A DNA stretch of 64,000 nt from an uncultured Sphaerochaeta sp. (GTDB taxonomy: Bacteria > Spirochaetota > Spirochaetia > Sphaerochaetales > Sphaerochaetaceae). Location: positions 1,984,001-2,048,000 of the forward strand of contig NZ_OY781939.1 in assembly GCF_963677315.1 (NCBI RefSeq), given 5' to 3'. The position numbers and the translations under genes are program-made. The notes below the pieces were generated by a model that ran no database searches, was not told the origin of the DNA, and saw only the letters and a program-made list of their open reading frames with translations. Positions 34,647-43,652 of the stretch are shown here, in pieces. Each line of letters starts with the position of its first letter. Positions within the stretch are counted from its first letter, which is position 1.

Positions 34647-37640
34647 ATGAATACACTGAAACAATATGCAAACTTCGTCTCTCATGATAAAATACCTGCT
34701 ATGTATACACTTGACCCAACTTGGTTGCCATTCAGCAACCTGATGCTGAAACATATCTACAACGTGCTGCTCATCTGCAACGACTATGACCGTTTCCTTC
34801 TTGAGGAAGACGGACGGGTTGAGGAAGAGTTATACCTCGAATACACCCAGCTTGGGCTGAACAACCCACCAAAGTTCACCCATACCAGCACCGCGGAAGA
34901 AGCGCTGAATCTCTTGAGCCAGAGGTCTTTTGACCTGGTTGTCACCATGCTCGACCTCGGGACCGACTCTGTTGAACAGTTGGCTACAACCATCAAGAAA
35001 AGCAATCCGCAGATGCCGGTTATCGCACTTTCCCCTTCCTCAAGCCACAAGAGAAATAAGATGATCAAGGGATCAGACTGTAAGGATATCGACTATTTCT
35101 TCTACTGGCAGGGTGATCCCACCATCTTCCTTGCCATGATCAAGCTGGTAGAGGATAGGATGAACCTTGACCATGATACCCAGGAAGCAGATGTACAGCT
35201 AATCATCCTGGTAGAGGACTCAGTACGGTTCTACTCATCCTACCTTCCCATGATGTACACCACCTTGATCCAACAGAATCGCTCAGCCATCCTTGAAGCA
35301 CTGAACAACTGGGGAAAAACCCTCAGGATGCGTGGAAGACCGAAGATTGCGCTTGCCAGGACCTATGAGGAGGCCCAGGATCTCTATACCAAGTATCAAC
35401 ACAATATCTTGGGGATCATATCCGACATGTCCTACCTCAAGGAGGGTGATCAGGACAAGTATGCAGGCCTGTCCCTCACCAAAATGGTTCATGCAAAAGA
35501 CCCTGAGATTCCAATACTCATCCAAAGCAGTGACAACACTGCCCAGGAGATGGCAGAGGACGCAGGAGCGTATTTCCTCTGGAAAAACAATTCAGCACTT
35601 CTTTTTGAACTGAATAAATTCATGACAAAGCACTACGGATTCGGCCCCTTTATCTTCCGAGATCCCGATACGATGGAGGAGATCGCCCGCGCAGAGACCA
35701 TGCGCGACCTGCAGAGGGTCCTTCCCAAGGTTCCGACAAAAAGCTTCGCTTTCCACTCCAGGAGAAATGATTTCTCACGGTGGCTCAGGGCACAGAGCCT
35801 TTACGCCATTGCAGCAAGGATCAAGGATTTGAAAATCCCCGCCAACGGGGATGAAAAGGTAGTACAGCAACAGATGACGGAAATCATCCGCAACTACCGC
35901 AAGGAGAGAACCAAGGGAGTTATTGCCCAATTCAGCAGGAACAACTATGACGAAACGCTCTTCTTCAGCCGAATCGGAGGGGGATCCCTGGGAGGAAAGG
36001 GACGAGGGCTTGCCTTCATCGACATGGTATTACGTGCAGCAAAGCTTCCAGAGAAATACCCTGATGTATACCTCTCCATCCCTCGAACGGTGGTTGTTAC
36101 CACCGACCAGTTCACCCAGTTCCTCGAGGAAAATGATCTCAACGATATCGCCTCAGGTGATATTCCTGATGATACCTTGCTTAAAATATTCCTCTCAAAA
36201 CCATTGAGCAATGAGCTGGTCCTGAACCTCTCGGAAATCATCCAGGTCATCCATCAGCCGATTTGCGTGCGCTCTTCCAGCCTTCTGGAGGACTCCCACT
36301 TCCAACCGTTCGCCGGGGTATATGAAACATGCATGCTTCCCAACCAAGGGTCTGACGAGGCGAGGCTCCAGGAGCTCTGTGATGCGGTACGCGCGGTCTG
36401 GGCTTCCACCTTCTTCCGTAGTGCAAAGGAGTACCTCAAGGCAACCGAGCATATGCTCGAGGATGAAAAGATGGCTGTCATCATCCAGCAGGTCATAGGG
36501 AGCGACCATGGTCCTTACTGGTATCCAAACATCAGTGGGGTTGCCCGATCCCTCAACTACTATCCCCTGGGAGGAGAGAAACCTGAGGATGGGGTTGGCA
36601 TGCTCAGCTTTGGCTTCGGTAAATCGGTGGTGGACAATGGCTCTGCCCTGCGATTCAGCCCTACACACCCAAAACGGCCAGCCCAGTTCCTGGGGGGCAA
36701 CCAGACAAGCAGCCAGAACACCTTCTACGCCCTGAATATGAAAAGTGGGTACCATCCACTTGAGGAAGGGGGGCTTGAGAACCTGGAACTGCTCAATTTC
36801 CGTGAATCCTGGGCTTATCCCGATGCCATCAGATACATTGCAAGTACCTACGACTTGGCAAGCGGCATGCTGAGCGAGTCTGTCAGGACTGAAGGGGAGA
36901 AGGTGATCACCTTCAACGGAATCCTTAAGTATGACGCCTTCCCCCTAGCCGCCATCGTCAGGGATGTCCTTCAGTTGGGTACAGAGGCAATGGGAAAACC
37001 TGTAGAAATTGAATTTGCAGTAAACCTGAACCGTGCAGCCCCAAAGATGAGGGAGTTCAGCCTTCTCCAGATTCGCCCGATTGCAGCAGGCAATGAGGAG
37101 AGCGATGTCTCAATCAGCAACCATGAACGGGAGAGTGCTGCCATCCATTCCCATGTGGTGATGGGAAACGGCAAAATTGACCATGTACAGGACATCATCT
37201 ACTTGAAAATCGACCAGTTCACGGCCTCCTCGATGAAAGGCATGGCAAAGGAACTGGACAAACTCAATGCAGCAATGGTTATTGCAGAGAAAGACTATGT
37301 ATTGGTGGTAGCAGGAAGATTGGGCAGCTGTGACCCATGGCTGGGTATCCCCGTGACTTGGTCACAGATATCCAGGAGCAAGGTTATTGTTGAGACAGGG
37401 TTACAGGGATTCCAGGTTGAACCAAGCCAAGGAACCCACTTCTTCCAGAACATGACAAGCTTGGGGTGTCTCTACCTGACCATCAACCCGGCCTATCGAT
37501 CTGGTTCAATGCGGTACGAGAAACTCAAGACCCTCCAGATTGTCTCAGAGACAGAACACTTCATTCATGCAAGAAGCGAAAAGCCTTTAACCATTAAGGT
37601 CAACGGCTTCGATGGAGAGGGAGTAGTACTGGTCGATTAG
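34647..37640 (+). CDS. Two receiver-like domains fused to a PEP synthase-type ATP-grasp domain
   Basis: The 997-residue protein has a first receiver-like domain (about 35-170) with Asp103 in VVTMLDLGTDS and a second (about 183-335) with acidic E190-D191, Asp260 in GIISDMSY and Lys in FLWKN. A PEP/pyruvate-binding ATP-grasp region (about 430-820) has GGGSLGGKGRGLAF and CVRSSSLLEDSHFQPFAGVY. The mobile phospho-histidine domain and the PEP-binding barrel of PEP synthase are not visible, so it probably is not a complete PEP synthase. It may pass phosphate or bind ATP under phospho-signal control. The ATG at 34701 (MYTLDPTWLPF) is an alternative start, with TAAAAT 7 bases upstream. It stands alone. 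Confidence 0.85.
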   Translation: MNTLKQYANFVSHDKIPAMYTLDPTWLPFSNLMLKHIYNVLLICNDYDRFLLEEDGRVEEELYLEYTQLGLNNPPKFTHTSTAEEALNLLSQRSFDLVVTMLDLGTDSVEQLATTIKKSNPQMPVIALSPSSSHKRNKMIKGSDCKDIDYFFYWQGDPTIFLAMIKLVEDRMNLDHDTQEADVQLIILVEDSVRFYSSYLPMMYTTLIQQNRSAILEALNNWGKTLRMRGRPKIALARTYEEAQDLYTKYQHNILGIISDMSYLKEGDQDKYAGLSLTKMVHAKDPEIPILIQSSDNTAQEMAEDAGAYFLWKNNSALLFELNKFMTKHYGFGPFIFRDPDTMEEIARAETMRDLQRVLPKVPTKSFAFHSRRNDFSRWLRAQSLYAIAARIKDLKIPANGDEKVVQQQMTEIIRNYRKERTKGVIAQFSRNNYDETLFFSRIGGGSLGGKGRGLAFIDMVLRAAKLPEKYPDVYLSIPRTVVVTTDQFTQFLEENDLNDIASGDIPDDTLLKIFLSKPLSNELVLNLSEIIQVIHQPICVRSSSLLEDSHFQPFAGVYETCMLPNQGSDEARLQELCDAVRAVWASTFFRSAKEYLKATEHMLEDEKMAVIIQQVIGSDHGPYWYPNISGVARSLNYYPLGGEKPEDGVGMLSFGFGKSVVDNGSALRFSPTHPKRPAQFLGGNQTSSQNTFYALNMKSGYHPLEEGGLENLELLNFRESWAYPDAIRYIASTYDLASGMLSESVRTEGEKVITFNGILKYDAFPLAAIVRDVLQLGTEAMGKPVEIEFAVNLNRAAPKMREFSLLQIRPIAAGNEESDVSISNHERESAAIHSHVVMGNGKIDHVQDIIYLKIDQFTASSMKGMAKELDKLNAAMVIAEKDYVLVVAGRLGSCDPWLGIPVTWSQISRSKVIVETGLQGFQVEPSQGTHFFQNMTSLGCLYLTINPAYRSGSMRYEKLKTLQIVSETEHFIHARSEKPLTIKVNGFDGEGVVLVD

Positions 37641-38341
37641 TGCTCTGGATGGGTCTCCTTATAGGCCCAGACCCAAATTGCAGTATGAGAACGCACTGCC
37701 TCCACTGCCTTTTCACCATCTCTATCCATAATTGCCTGATGCAATTGTTGATGCACCTCATCAACACCCTCGTGGATAGGGTTGATGGTTTTGGTAAACA
37801 AATCAATCACAAAGGTGTAGATGTTTTCAACAATACTGTTATGGGAAAATCGAGCAAGCAAGCGATGATAATGCAAGTCCAAGGCACCTGCTTTCTGGGC
37901 AGATGCCTGATCTTTTGTGAGCTCCTTTTGGAACTCTTTCATTGATTGATCGAGCAAAGCCAATTCCTCATCGCTCGCAGACTCAATGACCAATTTGACG
38001 ATACCCTCTTCCAGCAACTGCCTGACCTGGGTCAATGATTTGTAATCACGGTCCTGGACAAGGATCTGAAACAGTTGTGGATCGAATAGACGCTTGTTTG
38101 ATGCGCTGGAAACAAATGTTCCATGTCCCTGCTTGATCTCAATCACCCCATAGGCTGAGAGAATCTTCAAGGCTTCACGTACCGTGCCACGCCCAACCTT
38201 CAGGCTCTCGGCAAGGGAGATTTCATTGGGAATCATATCCCCGGGAGAAAGCTTCTGGTCGATCAAGAGTTCCTTGATCTTCTCTATCACCCATTCAACC
38301 GCTGATGGACGGCCTTCGCGTACCCTGAACATGTCTTCCAT
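37637..38341 (-). CDS. GntR-family (FadR/FCD) regulator of the TRAP-transketolase operon
   Basis: I start at MEDMFRVREGRPSA (38341) with GGGGGA upstream. The 234-residue protein has a winged helix (NEISLAESLKVGRGTVREAL) and an FCD ligand domain with metal-type histidines in DLHYHRLLARFSHN and DEVHQQLHQAI. FCD regulators commonly respond to organic acids or sugar acids. It is the last gene of the catabolic operon but also has its own promoter with a palindrome at the start site, so it is likely autoregulated. It overlaps the convergent gene by 4 bp. Confidence 0.88.
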   Translation of the reverse strand: MEDMFRVREGRPSAVEWVIEKIKELLIDQKLSPGDMIPNEISLAESLKVGRGTVREALKILSAYGVIEIKQGHGTFVSSASNKRLFDPQLFQILVQDRDYKSLTQVRQLLEEGIVKLVIESASDEELALLDQSMKEFQKELTKDQASAQKAGALDLHYHRLLARFSHNSIVENIYTFVIDLFTKTINPIHEGVDEVHQQLHQAIMDRDGEKAVEAVRSHTAIWVWAYKETHPEH

Positions 38342-38359
38342 GGAAATGAATCCCCCTGC

Positions 38360-38400
38360 ATACAGCACTGTATCATACCAAGAGCCCTTGATGAAAGCAA
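38360..38400 (-). promoter_or_regulatory. Promoter and palindromic operator of the GntR gene
   Basis: On the minus strand: TTGCTT (38400-38395), 17 bases, TATGAT (38377-38372). The palindrome ATACAG-TG-CTGTAT (38373-38360) overlaps the end of the -10 and the transcription start. Confidence 0.65.
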
Positions 38401-38407
38401 GGAATCA

Positions 38408-38749
38408 TCAATCCTTGTAATCATCCCTCGAGGGAGAGAAACACTCAATCAGTTCAGTATCTTCAAGTATCTTGGAGCCATGGGGATCCATGGAAGCAAA
38501 ATAGTATGCATCTCCTGCATGAAGGTCCAAAACCTCGCCATCTCCCTTGATGAAATGGATATGCCCCTTTACCACGAACCCATTCTGGCTTTCAGGGTGG
38601 GTATGCATCTCAAGCGTGGACCCTTTCTCAAGGTAGAAATAACAGATCATGCTGTCCTTGTCATAGCTCAAGGTAACCCGCTCAATTCCTTTCGCCCTCT
38701 CCACTCTCTTGTCAGTATGCAAATTCCCTCTATGTTTCTTCTCGTCCAT
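38408..38749 (-). CDS. Cupin-domain protein
   Basis: This 113-residue single-domain cupin has EMHTHPESQNGFVVKGHIHF (metal-binding His/Glu set) and LHAGDAYYFASMDPHGSKI. Such proteins act as sugar isomerases, acid-binding or accessory enzymes. Its ATG overlaps the stop of the transaldolase-like gene (TAATG), so translation is coupled. It could isomerise the operon's substrate, but the reaction is unknown. Confidence 0.85.
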   Translation of the reverse strand: MDEKKHRGNLHTDKRVERAKGIERVTLSYDKDSMICYFYLEKGSTLEMHTHPESQNGFVVKGHIHFIKGDGEVLDLHAGDAYYFASMDPHGSKILEDTELIECFSPSRDDYKD

Positions 38750-39798
38750 TATTTGTTTCCCCTTCTCTCAGCTATCAAGGCAAGCAAGGCATTCCATCCC
38801 TTCTGGAAAGAGGTACGGAACAACTCAACCCCGCCATAATCGTAGTACTCATCAACATTCATCCCATCAGTCTCAAGGGCTCTCTGGTAATCAGGGAGCT
38901 CCTTACAGAGCCTCTGGATCTGCTGCTCATCGAGCGTACTGTCTATCCGGTCAACCACTTCCTTGTCTTGTTCAATCAACACCTCGGCAGTTCCCTTCCA
39001 GTTGATGGTGATGCTCAAATCCCCACCCACCAGCTCAGTGAAGTCCTCAAGTTTTCTGGCACCTCCACCAATCATGATTCCTGGATACCCTCTATCCTTC
39101 ATCATCTCATACTCTTTCTTTGCGATGGAGAGACCAGCATATCTGGACAACTCCTCATCAATGGAAAGCTGTTGCTCCTTGATGACACGCTTGAAATGAT
39201 CGTCCAGGATACCGGTAATATGTGTGACATAGAAAGGAGGTGTGTTTCCACTCTTCTGGCTCACCTCCTGATAGGCTTCACAAATGGAAATGGTCTGACT
39301 CAGGCTCATAACCTCTGTTGCCATCGTGGGGATATTATGTTCCACCATGGTGCTTATTGCCTCGATACCCCACTTGGTTACCGGTATCTTGATACAGATA
39401 TTCTCAGCAATCTCATAGTTCTCCAACCCTTCCTTTACAATCAAGCGGGTATCTGTCTCAGCAAACGGGTCACCCTGGATGGTAACCAGCCCCTCTGTGC
39501 CACCACTGGCCCTATAGAGGGGGAGGAACAAATCTGCAAGACGGCCGACCATCATCTGCTGAACCTTGGAGGCAAGCACGGAGTCATCCTTCTCATAGGG
39601 GAGCAGGAGGTCAATCATCCGCCTCACTACACGCATATCCTCTTCAGATTCAAAGAGCTTCGAAACATAACTCGGATTGGTGGTGCAACCAATTGCACCT
39701 TCTTCTATCGCCCGCTTGGCTTGTTCCATGGTTGGGTTGTTGATCCAGAAACGAGTTTCGGTTTGTTGATGCACACGGTGAAAATACGTAGATTTCAT
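38749..39798 (-). CDS. Transaldolase-family protein (extended form)
   Basis: I start at MKSTYFHRVHQQTETRFW (39798), which has GAGGTG before it. The protein has 349 residues. IGCTTNPSYVSKLF resembles the transaldolase TTNPS motif, and NICIKIPVTKWGIEAI holds the expected Schiff-base lysine in the KIPVT block. SSxxR-type barrel features are weaker. It is longer than FSA/TalC (about 220) and has an added C-terminal part rich in acidic residues. With the split transketolase in the same operon it would provide C3/C2 transfers on the product of the imported compound. The exact reaction is not known. Confidence 0.82.
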   Translation of the reverse strand: MKSTYFHRVHQQTETRFWINNPTMEQAKRAIEEGAIGCTTNPSYVSKLFESEEDMRVVRRMIDLLLPYEKDDSVLASKVQQMMVGRLADLFLPLYRASGGTEGLVTIQGDPFAETDTRLIVKEGLENYEIAENICIKIPVTKWGIEAISTMVEHNIPTMATEVMSLSQTISICEAYQEVSQKSGNTPPFYVTHITGILDDHFKRVIKEQQLSIDEELSRYAGLSIAKKEYEMMKDRGYPGIMIGGGARKLEDFTELVGGDLSITINWKGTAEVLIEQDKEVVDRIDSTLDEQQIQRLCKELPDYQRALETDGMNVDEYYDYGGVELFRTSFQKGWNALLALIAERRGNK

Positions 39799-39806
39799 AC
39801 ACACCT

Positions 39807-41087
39807 CTAATTGAATAGTAATGACGGTAGCCACAGGGAGATCTGTGGGACATAAGTGAGAACCACCAATGCCACCAGGAGGGAGAACAGGTATGGCATG
39901 ACTGCCTTGAATACCTTCCCCACCGGAAGCTTCACGATTGGACTGAGCATATACACACTCATGCCAACGGGAGGGGTGATCATTCCAATCATCAGGTTGA
40001 ATACCATCACCAAGCCGAAATGGACAGGATTAACACCACTGGCCATCAGAGGCGGCAACAGAATCGGGGTCAGAATCATAATCGCAGCAGTGGACTCCAG
40101 GAACATTCCTGCAATAAGGAGAATTACATTGGCAAGAATCAAGAGTACTACCGGATTGTCAGAAATACCAAGCATCAATGCCGATACCTGCTGAGGAAGC
40201 TGTTCTACCGTCAACACCCAGGCAAAGATGGCAGCAGAGGCAACGATAAACAGTACACTTGCCGTTGATTGCAATGTCTCCTTGCATGTCTTGATAAACG
40301 ATGCAAAGCTGAGCTCCTTGTATATTGCACTCAATACCAATGCATAGGCGACAGCAATTGCAGCAACTTCAGTCGGACTGAACAGGCCAGAGAGCATCCC
40401 ACCCATCATGATCAATGGCATGAACATGGAGGGAAGCCCTCTCTTTACAATAGTAAGAACCTCCCTTGCCGAATACTTGTTCTCCACTCCCTTGGGATAG
40501 TTGTACCGCCGGGCAAAGAAGGCCACTTGGACCATCAAGGCAATGGCAATAATCAGTGCAGGCAGAATCCCTGCAATCAGGAGTTGCATAGAGGAAGTCT
40601 CAGCGGCAGCCGCATAGATGATCAGGGGGATGGAAGGAGGGAAGATCGGGCCGATTACTGCAGAGGCTGCGGTAATGGCAGCAGCATGCGTCTTCGGGTA
40701 CTTCTGTTTCTCCATTGCCTCCAGCTCGATGTTCCCCAGTCCCCCAACATCAGCAAGGGCAGCGCCAGAAATTCCACTGAAAATCAAAGAAGCAACAATA
40801 TTTACCTGGGCCAAGCCACCTTTCAAGCGGCCGACCAACAATTTTGCAAACTCAAACAACCGTTCAGTAATACCCGAACTATTCATCAATCCTGCCGCCA
40901 GAATAAACAAGGGAACAGCAAGCATGGGAAATGAATTGAGACTGGTAACCATTCTTTGAATCAACTGACTGGGAGGAATATTTGCCACAATCAGATACAA
41001 GGCAGAGGGAATTCCCATGCTCACAGCAATAGGAAGCCCAGTGGTCAGCAAGACCAGAAACAGGAGTACCACCATGGAACCGCTCAT
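39807..41087 (-). CDS. dctM: TRAP transporter large permease
   Basis: This 426-residue membrane protein with about 12 helices has typical DctM stretches: IPSALYLIVANIPPSQL, GISGAALADVGGLGNIELEAM, IFPPSIPLIIYAAA and MIGMITPPVGMSVY. It forms the ion-coupled channel with the small subunit, whose stop it overlaps by 4 bp. TRAP systems usually import organic acids or sugar acids. The transaldolase-like gene follows 8 bp after it. Confidence 0.95.
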   Translation of the reverse strand: MSGSMVVLLFLVLLTTGLPIAVSMGIPSALYLIVANIPPSQLIQRMVTSLNSFPMLAVPLFILAAGLMNSSGITERLFEFAKLLVGRLKGGLAQVNIVASLIFSGISGAALADVGGLGNIELEAMEKQKYPKTHAAAITAASAVIGPIFPPSIPLIIYAAAAETSSMQLLIAGILPALIIAIALMVQVAFFARRYNYPKGVENKYSAREVLTIVKRGLPSMFMPLIMMGGMLSGLFSPTEVAAIAVAYALVLSAIYKELSFASFIKTCKETLQSTASVLFIVASAAIFAWVLTVEQLPQQVSALMLGISDNPVVLLILANVILLIAGMFLESTAAIMILTPILLPPLMASGVNPVHFGLVMVFNLMIGMITPPVGMSVYMLSPIVKLPVGKVFKAVMPYLFSLLVALVVLTYVPQISLWLPSLLFN

Positions 41088-41587
41088 TGGAGACCCTCCC
41101 TCTTACGAAGCGTAATAATTACACCAGCTAGGGAAAAGATGCACATGGCAAGCACTCCCAGTGTGATGGGTATGTAAAACACCACATTAGGCATTGCGAG
41201 AGCCGGAGTTCGTACATTCCAATTGAATTCCATGATAGTCACGATGGCATTAAGCACATACAGACCAAAGACCATAACCAGAAGCTGGGTAATGGCTGAA
41301 AACCAACGCTTCACGTTTTCCGGCAGGTATAATACCACGATATCAACGATGATTTGTTGGTTTTTCCAGGTCAACACTGGTATCATCAGGAACACCAATG
41401 AGACCAAGGAAAACCGAGCAAGCTCTTCCAACTGTATCGACCCTGAATTGAATATATTTCTCATGACAATCTGAATAAGCACTGAAAGGAACAGCATCAA
41501 CAAGAAGAGGATGCCGAGCAGCTCATACAGACCAGCCATCTTTTTCAAGAACCTTTGCATAGGAGTATTCCTTGTATTAGAAGACAT
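41084..41587 (-). CDS. dctQ: TRAP transporter small permease
   Basis: The 167-residue protein has four predicted helices. QLEELARFSLVSLVFLMIPV is the conserved DctQ E-x-x-R region of helix 2. It pairs with DctM encoded immediately downstream. A hairpin-forming spacer of 45 bp separates it from dctP. Confidence 0.9.
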   Translation of the reverse strand: MSSNTRNTPMQRFLKKMAGLYELLGILFLLMLFLSVLIQIVMRNIFNSGSIQLEELARFSLVSLVFLMIPVLTWKNQQIIVDIVVLYLPENVKRWFSAITQLLVMVFGLYVLNAIVTIMEFNWNVRTPALAMPNVVFYIPITLGVLAMCIFSLAGVIITLRKREGLQ

Positions 41588-41588
41588 G

Positions 41589-41617
41589 TGTGGAAGCAGG
41601 AGATCATCCTGCCTCCA
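41589..41617 (-). other. Intercistronic hairpin between dctP and dctQ
   Basis: In the minus-strand RNA GUGGAGGCAGGA pairs with UCCUGCUUCCAC, a 12-bp stem with one G-U pair and a 5-base loop. No T-run follows, so it probably stabilises the dctP message rather than ending it. Confidence 0.7.
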
Positions 41618-41632
41618 CCACTGAAAACACTA

Positions 41633-42655
41633 CTACTTGATTGCGTGGATCATCTCGTAGTACTTGCCCCAAGCTTCACCAAAGCGTTCATCAACGACTT
41701 TGCTGACGGAAGAACGGAACTCATCAACTTTCAGGCCATCAGCTGCTGTAATGATGGTCATACCCTTGTCCTTGAGAGTCTGGACGTCCTTGGCCTCATT
41801 CTCCTGTACATAGTTGGATGCCCAGTCACGTGTTTCACGAGCAACTTCTCTGAAGATCTGCTTATGATCGTCACTCAGGGACTGCCATACCTTCTCGTTG
41901 ATCACTACAGGTTCACTACCCATGATATGGTCGGTCATCATGGCATACTTCTGTACTTCATAGATGTTGCTGGTTACCAGTGTACTTACTGGGTTCTCCT
42001 GTCCATCGGCAACACCGGTGGAGAGGGCAACGGGAACTTCTGACCAATCGATGGGAACTGCTACCGCACCCATACCTTCCACTGCTGCAAGATAGATGGG
42101 GGAAGGAATGGCCCGAATCTTCTTTCCAGCCAAGTCAGCTGGGGAGTAGACAGGGAAGTTTGCAGTCAACTCACGGGTACCGAAGTAGAAGGAGTAGAGA
42201 ATCCTGACGTTTCTGGTATCGATCAACTTCTGGTTCAACTCCATGAGTGCCGGACTGGTCTCAGGATCAGTTGCCTTGAGCAGGTGGTCAACATCCCGAT
42301 AGAGGTATGGGGTGTCAAACAGACCCAGGTCATTAAGCAACGGCTGCAATCCGCCATAGGTGTTATGGTGTAGCGCAATAGAACCCATGGAAACAGCTTC
42401 CGCCATCTCACTAATGGATCCCAGCTGACTTGCCGGATACACTTCAATCTTGATGGCCCCACCGGTCTTCTCTGCTACCTTATCAGCAAAGTAGGTTGCC
42501 TGCAGTCCATTCGGGCTGGAGGCCGGATTCATGTGAGCATACCGCAATACCAATGGATTCTCAGAGGTCGGACCACTCTTTTCTGCTTGCCCCTGTGCAA
42601 ACAGAGCCGTTGCCAACAAGGTGACAAGCACCAGTACAACAATCTTCTTTTTCAT
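41633..42655 (-). CDS. dctP: TRAP transporter substrate-binding protein
   Basis: The 340-residue protein has a signal peptide ending TALFAQ and then GQAEKSG. The mature part has LRYAHMNPASSPNGLQATYF, the conserved IKIEVYPASQLGS, and KKIRAIPSPIYLAAVEGMGA, which includes the Arg that normally grips a substrate carboxylate. That suggests an organic or sugar acid ligand. AAGGAG precedes the start. Hairpins lie on both sides of the gene. Confidence 0.94.
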   Translation of the reverse strand: MKKKIVVLVLVTLLATALFAQGQAEKSGPTSENPLVLRYAHMNPASSPNGLQATYFADKVAEKTGGAIKIEVYPASQLGSISEMAEAVSMGSIALHHNTYGGLQPLLNDLGLFDTPYLYRDVDHLLKATDPETSPALMELNQKLIDTRNVRILYSFYFGTRELTANFPVYSPADLAGKKIRAIPSPIYLAAVEGMGAVAVPIDWSEVPVALSTGVADGQENPVSTLVTSNIYEVQKYAMMTDHIMGSEPVVINEKVWQSLSDDHKQIFREVARETRDWASNYVQENEAKDVQTLKDKGMTIITAADGLKVDEFRSSVSKVVDERFGEAWGKYYEMIHAIK

Positions 42656-42680
42656 GTGTTTCTATCTCCTTTTGTTTCTA

Positions 42681-42700
42681 TCCTCAGGTAATCCTAAGGA
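42681..42700 (-). other. Hairpin between the transketolase gene and dctP
   Basis: On the minus strand TCCTTAGG and CCTGAGGA pair with one G-U and a 4-base loop, directly after the transketolase stop and 26 bp before dctP. There is no T-run. Confidence 0.55.
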
Positions 42701-42701
42701 A

Positions 42702-43652
42702 TTATGCCTTTGTATGTTTGATGGCTTTCTTGGCTCCCTCGATAATATCCTCTACAGACATACCGTAGGCATCAAGCAGCTCATCAGGAAAGCCGGACTC
42801 ACCGTACACATCCTGCAATCCCAGTCGTACCAAGTAGGCAGGGTTTCCCTCTGCAATCACCTCTGCAATTGCACTACCGAGACCATTGATGATGGTATGG
42901 TCCTCAATAGTAACCGCACATCCAGTCTTTTCAAGAATAGATGCAATTCCCACTTGATCTAATGGTTTGATGGTTGCAACCTCCACAACCTTCACGCCGA
43001 TCCCCTGTTCCTTCAACTGTCTTGCAGCCTCTATGACGCGATTAGTAACAAATCCATGGCAGAATAACGCCACATCATTTCCTTCATCAACAATGGTACG
43101 TACCTTACCCAAGGGAAAAGGTGTTCCATCGGGGAAGACTTTCTCTTCCCGACCACTGCCGATCCGAATATATACCGGTCCATCGATATCAGCACTTGCC
43201 AGCATCGCTTGATAGACCTGGTTTCCATCTGCAGGACAGAGAATGGTGAAATTAGGCATCGTTCTGAGAATTCCCACATCCTCAATAAACTGGTGGGAGA
43301 CCCCTTCCCTGTTTCCTCCATGCAAGCCACCGTTGGCACCAACAAAGCGGACTTTCAGTGCGGGATAGGAGACAAATGTCCGCATCTGTTCACAAGCGCG
43401 CATCGTCAAGAACCCTGCGTAGGTACAGATGTAGGGCAACAGGCCACTGGAAGCAAGACCACTGGAAACACCCACCCCGTTCTGCTCGGATATCCCAAGT
43501 TCAATGACACGATCAGGATATGCTTCCAAGAATGGTTCACCCTTCACGACCTTCAGAGAGTCAGTGGAAACAAATACAATATCATCACGCTCTTTTGCCA
43601 AATGCATCAGAGCGTCTCTAAATCCAATTCTCGTGCTGTCAACACTACTCAT
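42702..43652 (-). CDS. Transketolase, C-terminal (pyrimidine-binding) subunit
   Basis: The 316-residue protein carries the second and third transketolase domains. ISEQNGVGVSSGLASSG includes the Glu that activates TPP, TYAGFLTMRACEQMRTF follows, and ASILEKTGCAVTIEDHTIING lies in the C-terminal domain. It overlaps the N-terminal subunit gene by 4 bp, so the two make a split transketolase that moves two-carbon units between sugar phosphates. Split forms in catabolic operons often have specialised substrates. Confidence 0.93.
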   Translation of the reverse strand: MSSVDSTRIGFRDALMHLAKERDDIVFVSTDSLKVVKGEPFLEAYPDRVIELGISEQNGVGVSSGLASSGLLPYICTYAGFLTMRACEQMRTFVSYPALKVRFVGANGGLHGGNREGVSHQFIEDVGILRTMPNFTILCPADGNQVYQAMLASADIDGPVYIRIGSGREEKVFPDGTPFPLGKVRTIVDEGNDVALFCHGFVTNRVIEAARQLKEQGIGVKVVEVATIKPLDQVGIASILEKTGCAVTIEDHTIINGLGSAIAEVIAEGNPAYLVRLGLQDVYGESGFPDELLDAYGMSVEDIIEGAKKAIKHTKA

